The translations under genes were made by a program, and so were the position numbers. From Rhodospirillaceae bacterium (GTDB taxonomy: Bacteria; Pseudomonadota; Alphaproteobacteria; MPNO01; UBA2964): a DNA stretch of 10,407 nucleotides. Shown here piece by piece: positions 6,229-10,407 of this stretch (the stretch's first letter is position 1; every line of letters begins with the position of its first letter). The stretch lies in assembly GCA_002724505.1 (NCBI GenBank), contig PBOV01000104.1:10374-20780 (forward strand), read 5' to 3'. The notes under the pieces were generated by a model, which saw only the letters and a list, made by a program, of their open reading frames with translations, ran no database searches and was not told the origin of the DNA.

Positions 6229-7107
6229 ATGGAACAGAATATGAAAAAAGCACTAGATGGGAAAATTGCCATAATCACGGGTGGTGGGCGCGGTCTGGGC
6301 CGGGCGATTGCGCTTGGATATGCTGAGGCAGGCGCTAGCGGGATAGTTATTACTGCTGCGAGAAACCCTCACCAAATTGAAACAGTTTCCGAAGAGATAA
6401 ATTCTATTGCAGGCCGGAAGATCGGTATCCCAGTTACGGCCGATGTAACCAACCTAGATGCCTGCCGAGACGTAGCTGAGACAACATTGAACTCCTTTGG
6501 GAACATCGATGTATTAGTCAATAACGCCGGTCTTGGTCAGGGAATGATGGCTGATCATCGTGTGAAATTTTATGAGGGAAACCCCAAAGGCTGGAAGGCA
6601 ATTATAGATACTAATATCAACGGGCCGTTTTTTATGGCTCGCGCGGTAATTCAGCAAATGCTCAAACAAAGGTCGGGGCGCATCTTGAATGTTACAAAAT
6701 CTCGTTCATCGATGTACCGACCCAACGAATCCCCATATGGCCCCTCCAAAGCGGCCCTCGAGGCGATGACCTTATGTTGGGGCCAAGACTTATTAGACAG
6801 CGGCGTAACAGTAAATAGTATAGCGCCGGGAGGCGCGGTTGAAACTGAATTTGTTCTACCCGCGGTGCGGGCCACAGCAAAACAAACCGGGAAATCCTAT
6901 CTTCCAGCAGACGTAATAGTGCCACCAGCGGTTTGGCTTGCATCCGATAAAGCTGGGGAAATAACCGGTTGTAGATTTATTGGATCGAAATGGGATTGCA
7001 ATTTACCAACTGATGAAGCGGCAGAGGCAAGCCGCGAACAGGCAATCTTTTTGCCGCCAGAGCGCGATGGCATACTAAAAAAAACATGGGAGCCAGGTAA
7101 AAGTTGA
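6229..7107 (+). CDS. Short-chain dehydrogenase/reductase (SDR) with altered catalytic serine position
   Basis: The 292-residue protein has a classical SDR Rossmann fold for NAD(P)-dependent oxidation or reduction of a hydroxyl or carbonyl group. It shows the cofactor motif TGGGRGLG (17-24), D72 in ADVTN, NNAG (98-101), N129 and the YxxxK pair Y170/K174. Alignment by spacing to FabG (Gly-Arg-Ile to Ser to Tyr) puts K157 where the catalytic Ser normally sits; T156 and S158 flank it. The C-terminus (about 228-256, VIVPPAVWLASDKAGEITGCRFIGSKWD) and the PYGPSKAALEAM block look typical of one SDR subfamily in catabolic contexts. The substrate is unknown. Starts at 6229 (ATG) or 6241 (second ATG) are both possible and neither has a strong ribosome binding site. 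It is convergent with zapE across only 8 bases. Confidence 0.88.
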   Translation: MEQNMKKALDGKIAIITGGGRGLGRAIALGYAEAGASGIVITAARNPHQIETVSEEINSIAGRKIGIPVTADVTNLDACRDVAETTLNSFGNIDVLVNNAGLGQGMMADHRVKFYEGNPKGWKAIIDTNINGPFFMARAVIQQMLKQRSGRILNVTKSRSSMYRPNESPYGPSKAALEAMTLCWGQDLLDSGVTVNSIAPGGAVETEFVLPAVRATAKQTGKSYLPADVIVPPAVWLASDKAGEITGCRFIGSKWDCNLPTDEAAEASREQAIFLPPERDGILKKTWEPGKS

Positions 7108-7127
7108 AAAAATACTTAAGCGGTATT
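7107..7127 (-). terminator. Weak possible intrinsic terminator of zapE
   Basis: On the minus strand AATAC and GTATT form a 5-pair, A/T-rich stem around a 7-base loop that contains the zapE stop codon, followed by four more T. The run lies between the convergent SDR and zapE genes, where a terminator is expected. The stem is short and weak, so the call is tentative. Confidence 0.22.
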
Positions 7128-8261
7128 CGCAGTTGCGGGGCGATGGGGTGCTGACAAATATTCCTCGGACTGCATTTCCTCTAAACGTGACGCGATACGC
7201 GTAAAAATGTCTGCCCCATCGCCAACTGGATATAAATTATCGGGTAAGGCTGCCGCTGAACAAACTAATTTAGTTTTTTGCTCATAAAGCGTCTCAATAA
7301 ACGTTGAAAACCGCTTAGCAATATTTCGATCATTGGAGTTAAAGAAGGGGACTTCAGATACGATTACGGTCTGATATTGGCAAGCGATCGACCAATAATC
7401 AGCTGGGCCCAATGGCTTTTGGCACAATTCAGAAAACGGAAAATAAGCTACACCGCGTGACGCTTTCGGAACCGAAATTGTTCGTCCATTCACGATGACC
7501 GTATCAGGCGTGCCTTCTGCTCCATCGGTCAAACGCTGAAAAGCATCATCAAGCGCAGCCTGAGCCTTTACCCCGAGGGGTGCATGATACACACCAACAG
7601 TTTTTAGACGATCTCTACGATAATCTTTTTCACTCGAGAGCTCTATGATCTGCATCTTTTCTTTCAGCAAATCAATAAAGGGCAGGAACCGTTCACGTTG
7701 CAGTCCACCTGCGTAAAGGTCATCGGGCGCTGTATTAGATGTAGCGACAACCGTTACGCCAAACTCAAACATCGCTTCAAAAAGCCTTCGTAGTATCATG
7801 GCATCAACAACCGCCTCAACTTGGAATTCGTCAAAGCAGAGTAGTGAGCTTGTTCTTGCTATCTCATGGGCGAGGCGCGGTAAGGGCTCCACTAATTGTT
7901 TTCCGTTGCCCTCTTTCCGCCAATTGTGCAACTTCTTTTGTACCTCTTGCATGAAGGGATGAACATGTACTCGGCGCCGTTTTTCGACGGGGGTTGTTTC
8001 ATAGAATAAGTCCATCAGCATCGACTTACCTCGGCCGGGCGGCCCATAAATATACAAGCCCCGGGGTCCGGATATAGCCTTAGAACCTTTCAATATAGAC
8101 TTCAGGATAGCCCCTACCCCGGAGGAGACCTCTTCAGCAGAAATTAACTCTCCGTTCAATGAATGGAGAACCTCTGCTACGGCGTACTGATCAGGATCGG
8201 GATGAATTTCACCCTTTCCGATCCGTTCATTATAGATTTCAAGAATATCGTCAGAATTCAT
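7116..8261 (-). CDS. zapE: Cell division protein ZapE (AFG1-like AAA+ ATPase)
   Basis: The 381-residue protein is an AFG1/ZapE-type P-loop ATPase. The E. coli protein acts at the division ring, where it affects FtsZ bundling in late constriction; mitochondrial AFG1/LACE1 relatives are linked to protein quality control. The sequence shows Walker A GPPGRGKS (73-80), the family segment RRRVHVHPFMQEVQ (95-108), Walker B LLCFDEFQV (140-148), sensor-1 TSN (174-176) and the downstream PDDLYAGGLQRERFLPFI block (179-196), all characteristic. The length fits the family. No signal peptide or membrane segment is seen, so it is cytosolic. There is no obvious ribosome binding site before the ATG. It lies 97 bases downstream of the class II aldolase gene on the same strand, with a candidate promoter of its own in that gap, and converges on the SDR gene. 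Confidence 0.95.
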   Translation of the reverse strand: MNSDDILEIYNERIGKGEIHPDPDQYAVAEVLHSLNGELISAEEVSSGVGAILKSILKGSKAISGPRGLYIYGPPGRGKSMLMDLFYETTPVEKRRRVHVHPFMQEVQKKLHNWRKEGNGKQLVEPLPRLAHEIARTSSLLCFDEFQVEAVVDAMILRRLFEAMFEFGVTVVATSNTAPDDLYAGGLQRERFLPFIDLLKEKMQIIELSSEKDYRRDRLKTVGVYHAPLGVKAQAALDDAFQRLTDGAEGTPDTVIVNGRTISVPKASRGVAYFPFSELCQKPLGPADYWSIACQYQTVIVSEVPFFNSNDRNIAKRFSTFIETLYEQKTKLVCSAAALPDNLYPVGDGADIFTRIASRLEEMQSEEYLSAPHRPATANTA

Positions 8262-8302
8262 CTAATATTTACAACGCAATATTAATAGGACTTGTATGAA
8301 GA

Positions 8303-8330
8303 CATATAGAAGAGAATGAAAATGGTTCAA
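8303..8330 (-). promoter_or_regulatory. Candidate promoter of zapE
   Basis: On the minus strand TTGAAC (8330-8325) and TATATG (8308-8303) are separated by 16 bases, in the 97-base gap between the aldolase stop and the zapE ATG. The implied leader is about 35 bases. This is consistent with zapE being transcribed on its own, but has not been tested against background. Confidence 0.3.
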
Positions 8331-8358
8331 AGAGAATGTTATGGAGTTACCACATCAG

Positions 8359-9081
8359 TCAAAGCGTCTGGCAACCAGCGCGAATCGTCCAGTATTCCCA
8401 TGCACGGTCAATGGCAAGCTCACCAGTAATACGCTCACTGCATTGTTCTATCTCACCAGTCGTCATATAACGCGGATCGCCAAGTTGTAACGCCTGCATT
8501 TGCAGCTTGGCGTTAGCTTCCAAATAAATTGCAATCATTACTGCTTGTTTGATCGTATCACCACCGACGACACATCCATGACCACGCATCAAAGCAATTC
8601 GTCCACCCTGCATCCCATGAGCCAAATCTCGACCCTGATCCAAATTTAGGACAAGTAAGGTTGTGTCTCCAAATTTATCGGCAATATCCCAAACCGGGAC
8701 TGGGCCAAGCATTGTGGACCCCATATGAAAAACTGGTCGAATTTCAGTTTTGGTCAAACCAAACGGAATGACAGCATGGGAATGATTATGAATTACCGCT
8801 TTGATATCAGGTCTAACTTCGTAAATCCCGCCATGAATATGACGTTCGGCATACATTGGTCGGTCCCGCTGATCGAGGGGCTCGCCGTCTAGCGTATATT
8901 CCATCAAGTCATCAACGGTAACAATCCCTGGGCTTCTTGAACACGCCATAATATACCTGTCAGGAAATTCAGGGTGGCGCACACTGGCATGGCCAAATGC
9001 ATCGACAATTCCTTCATTAGCCAAAATTCTATTAGCAATGACGAGTTCTTTAAGAACCAACTCTGAAATCTCTAAACTCAA
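8359..9081 (-). CDS. Class II aldolase/adducin-family protein with intact zinc site (HCOMODA decarboxylase/CmtD-like)
   Basis: The 240-residue protein keeps every hallmark of zinc-dependent class II aldolases: GHASVR (30-35), the putative catalytic E79 with H83 and Y87, the HxH pair H98/H100 in AVIHNHSHAV and H168 in LMRGHG. The family includes fuculose- and ribulose-phosphate aldolases/epimerases and decarboxylases that remove a carboxylate from ring-cleavage products or dihydroxy aromatic acids. The DAFGHASVRHPEFPDRYIMACSRSPG region and the VFHMGSTMLGPVPVWD region (117-132) look most like the decarboxylase-type branch (CmtD, HCOMODA decarboxylase), but this is from memory. The only usable start in the open frame is TTG at 9081, with CAGGG close by. 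It lies 196 bases downstream of the dienelactone hydrolase gene on the same strand and could share its transcript. Confidence 0.83.
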   Translation of the reverse strand: MSLEISELVLKELVIANRILANEGIVDAFGHASVRHPEFPDRYIMACSRSPGIVTVDDLMEYTLDGEPLDQRDRPMYAERHIHGGIYEVRPDIKAVIHNHSHAVIPFGLTKTEIRPVFHMGSTMLGPVPVWDIADKFGDTTLLVLNLDQGRDLAHGMQGGRIALMRGHGCVVGGDTIKQAVMIAIYLEANAKLQMQALQLGDPRYMTTGEIEQCSERITGELAIDRAWEYWTIRAGCQTL

Positions 9082-9277
9082 ACCCTGCTCACATTTCTTA
9101 TTTAAAAAAATTTTAAACTAGGAGGATATCAGATCCAACTGCATCGCCTAAATGCAAGACGATTTCAAGTCGAAAAAATGACTGCACCAGTGATTTACTC
9201 CTATCGATGATAAACTACTCATCCCTGACCAAAGCTAAGGAAGAGGTCGGGCACTCTCATTGAAAGTCTAAATATCA

Positions 9278-9979
9278 CTACCCCTTAAGAGTACTCTCGA
9301 GGTAGGCGATCGTTTTTTTCCATGAATCCGTCGTCGCATCAGCACGAAAGCGTTCAGGTGCTACAAAATTTTGAAACGCGTGGCCGGCACCATCATAACC
9401 ATGAAAAACATGTTCCACACCCAAACGCGACAACTCCTTAGAAATTTTTTCTCGGTCTTCTGGCGATGGGTTCTGATCGTCATTGCCAAAGAACCCCTGA
9501 ACTGTGCCTTTAATACCCCCTAATAACTCAAATGGGGCTGGCCCATCTTCACTCCATGGCTTAAACATATTTCCAGGATAATAGGGAACACATGCTTTAA
9601 AAGCTTCGTTTGTCGAAGCGCCAAGCAAAGCCATTCGGCCACCCATACAATGGCCAAGAATTCCAAGATTCTTCATATCGACATCCCCTCGAGCAGCGAG
9701 CCACTCGACCGTTGCAGAAACGTCCTTGATAATTTCGGGGTCTTTCGGAAATGGGTTTTCCTGCGGTGGCTCAAGCAATGGTGGCCAATGATAAAGGTCC
9801 ATCGAGGCGGCAACATATCCCGCCTCGGCTAAATCGTCACAAACCTTCAACGTAAAGTCGTCAAAGCCTCCACGATGATACATAACGACAATGGCCGGAT
9901 GAGGGCCACTCCCAGCTGGTACCGAACAGGCAATCCGCATTGGATTTCCGTCTACCTGTACTTCCGTATATTCAACCAT
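9278..9979 (-). CDS. Dienelactone hydrolase-family protein
   Basis: The 233-residue protein is an alpha/beta hydrolase of the dienelactone hydrolase (carboxymethylenebutenolidase) family, which opens lactone rings in chlorocatechol-type pathways and cleaves other esters. The Cys-Asp-His triad is visible: C111 in GHCMGG (109-114), D168 in FFGNDDQ and H200 in GAGHAF (198-203). An oxyanion-side segment, VVMYHRGGFDDF, lies near 31-42. There is no signal peptide, so it is cytosolic. The start is set at the ATG at 9979 because AGGAGA (9990-9985) lies five bases upstream; a TTG one codon earlier is less likely. It is followed on the same strand by the class II aldolase gene after 196 bases that hold only weak short repeats. 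It is divergent from ispZ. The fold and triad are secure, the physiological substrate is not. Confidence 0.9.
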   Translation of the reverse strand: MVEYTEVQVDGNPMRIACSVPAGSGPHPAIVVMYHRGGFDDFTLKVCDDLAEAGYVAASMDLYHWPPLLEPPQENPFPKDPEIIKDVSATVEWLAARGDVDMKNLGILGHCMGGRMALLGASTNEAFKACVPYYPGNMFKPWSEDGPAPFELLGGIKGTVQGFFGNDDQNPSPEDREKISKELSRLGVEHVFHGYDGAGHAFQNFVAPERFRADATTDSWKKTIAYLESTLKG

Positions 9980-10049
9980 CAAAATCTCCTAATTAACTGT
10001 ACTTTTAGGCCAATTCTATATCCATGGACTTGATCAGAACGGTAATTTG

Positions 10050-10101
10050 CCATTGCCCTGGCGTCAACGCGCGGACAACTTAAATATTGATCCATTGCCC
10101 T
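10050..10101 (+). repeat. Two exact copies of a 10-base direct repeat upstream of ispZ
   Basis: CCATTGCCCT occurs at 10050-10059 and again at 10092-10101, 42 bases apart start to start, close to four helical turns. The second copy overlaps the putative -35 box of ispZ. It may be a tandem regulator site or a coincidence. Confidence 0.35.
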
Positions 10102-10123
10102 CAATAGGATGCCCGATTAATAT
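10095..10123 (+). promoter_or_regulatory. Candidate sigma70-type promoter of ispZ
   Basis: TTGCCC at 10095-10100 and TAATAT at 10118-10123 are separated by 17 bases, each matching four of six consensus positions. The predicted leader would be about 22 bases and would include the AGGAG ribosome binding site at 10142-10146. The -35 box overlaps the second copy of a 10-base direct repeat. Confidence 0.35.
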
Positions 10124-10151
10124 CCGCGCGTTATGAATTACAGGAGTACAA

Positions 10152-10407
10152 ATGCCTAAAAAAAATACCGAGCCCTCTTGGCTAAAGCCTGCGGTGGATT
10201 ATGTTCCGTTAGCAGTGTTTTTTTGTGCTTATCTTTATGCACCAAAAACTAATGACGGCAGCTCCCTTCTAACCGCCACCGCCGCGTTGATGGTTGCAAC
10301 CGCCATTGCCTTGGTTGTTTCACTAATAGTTGCACGGCGTGTGCCGATGATGCCCCTTATTACCGCTGTTATAGTAGGCATCTTTGGAGGTCTCACTCTA
10401 TGGCTAC
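10152..10407 (+). CDS. ispZ: Inner-membrane septation protein A (YciB/IspZ family), N-terminal part; runs off the window
   Basis: The first 85 residues are visible. YciB/IspZ is a multi-pass inner-membrane protein implicated in cell division and envelope integrity. After a short basic tail (MPKKN) come the family start DYVPLAVFFCAYLYAP (16-31), a second helix beginning TATAALMVATAIALVVSLIVA (41-61), the RRVP turn, and MPLITAVIVGIFGGLTLWL (67-85), where FGGLTLWL is the family hallmark just before the conserved FIKxKPT region that lies outside the window. AGGAG at 10142-10146 is five bases before the ATG, a good ribosome binding site. The gene is divergent from the dienelactone hydrolase gene. 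The call rests on only part of the protein, but the motifs are distinctive. Confidence 0.88.
   Translation, partial: MPKKNTEPSWLKPAVDYVPLAVFFCAYLYAPKTNDGSSLLTATAALMVATAIALVVSLIVARRVPMMPLITAVIVGIFGGLTLWL

Noticed and set aside
6692..6943. Minus-strand open frames opposite the SDR gene
   Set aside because: They overlap the conserved SDR core and show no family resemblance.
9137..9156. TGCAT-N7-ATGCA hairpin between the aldolase and dienelactone hydrolase genes
   Set aside because: The 5-pair stem has no T-run after it, so it does not qualify as a terminator or convincing operator.
9221..9259. Tiny minus-strand frame of 13 codons upstream of the aldolase gene
   Set aside because: It has no ribosome binding site and no supporting features.

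Overview
The window looks like chromosomal DNA of a free-living, probably aquatic, alphaproteobacterium of moderate to low G+C content. The assignment is inferred from gene content: ZapE, YciB/IspZ, a TIGR02444-family protein, a RibA whose N-terminal half is a decayed RibB domain, and several aromatic or organic-acid catabolism families. I see no rRNA, tRNA, CRISPR array, insertion sequence or phage structural gene. Ten genes lie fully inside the window and two run off its ends. Genes sit on both strands in short units with small gaps, and no intergenic stretch exceeds 300 bases.

Layout, left to right. (1) 1-537, minus: the N-terminal part of a polyprenyl-phosphate sugar-1-phosphate transferase (MraY/WecA/WbpL superfamily) that runs off the left edge. 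(2) 821-3447, plus: an extradiol-type VOC dioxygenase with a complete His-His-Glu metal site, then a class II aldolase/adducin-fold protein whose three zinc histidines are all replaced, then a Cys-rich predicted lipoprotein resembling a zinc hydrolase. (3) 3459-4589, minus: ribA. (4) 4590-4851: a divergent control region between ribA and an XRE/S24 (LexA-like) regulator at 4852-5463. It holds a nested inverted-repeat structure directly before the ribA start and two short palindromes. (5) 5547-6116, minus: a TIGR02444-family protein. (6) 6229-7107, plus: a short-chain dehydrogenase with Lys at the usual catalytic Ser position. (7) 7116-8261, minus: zapE. (8) 8359-9081, minus: a class II aldolase with an intact zinc site. 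(9) 9278-9979, minus: a dienelactone hydrolase. (10) 10152 to the right edge, plus: the start of ispZ/yciB.

How the genes may work together. The dioxygenase, the two aldolase-fold proteins, the SDR and the dienelactone hydrolase are all families that recur in ring-cleavage and organic-acid catabolism. They are scattered over both strands rather than forming one operon, so a shared pathway is only a hypothesis. The housekeeping genes (ribA, zapE, ispZ) are ordinary in themselves. The observations most worth a second look are the zinc-ligand-less aldolase beside a ring-cleavage dioxygenase, the structured leader and palindromes between ribA and the S24 regulator, that regulator's loss of the self-cleavage dipeptide, and the Cys-rich lipoprotein. 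I found no convincing defence or mobile system.
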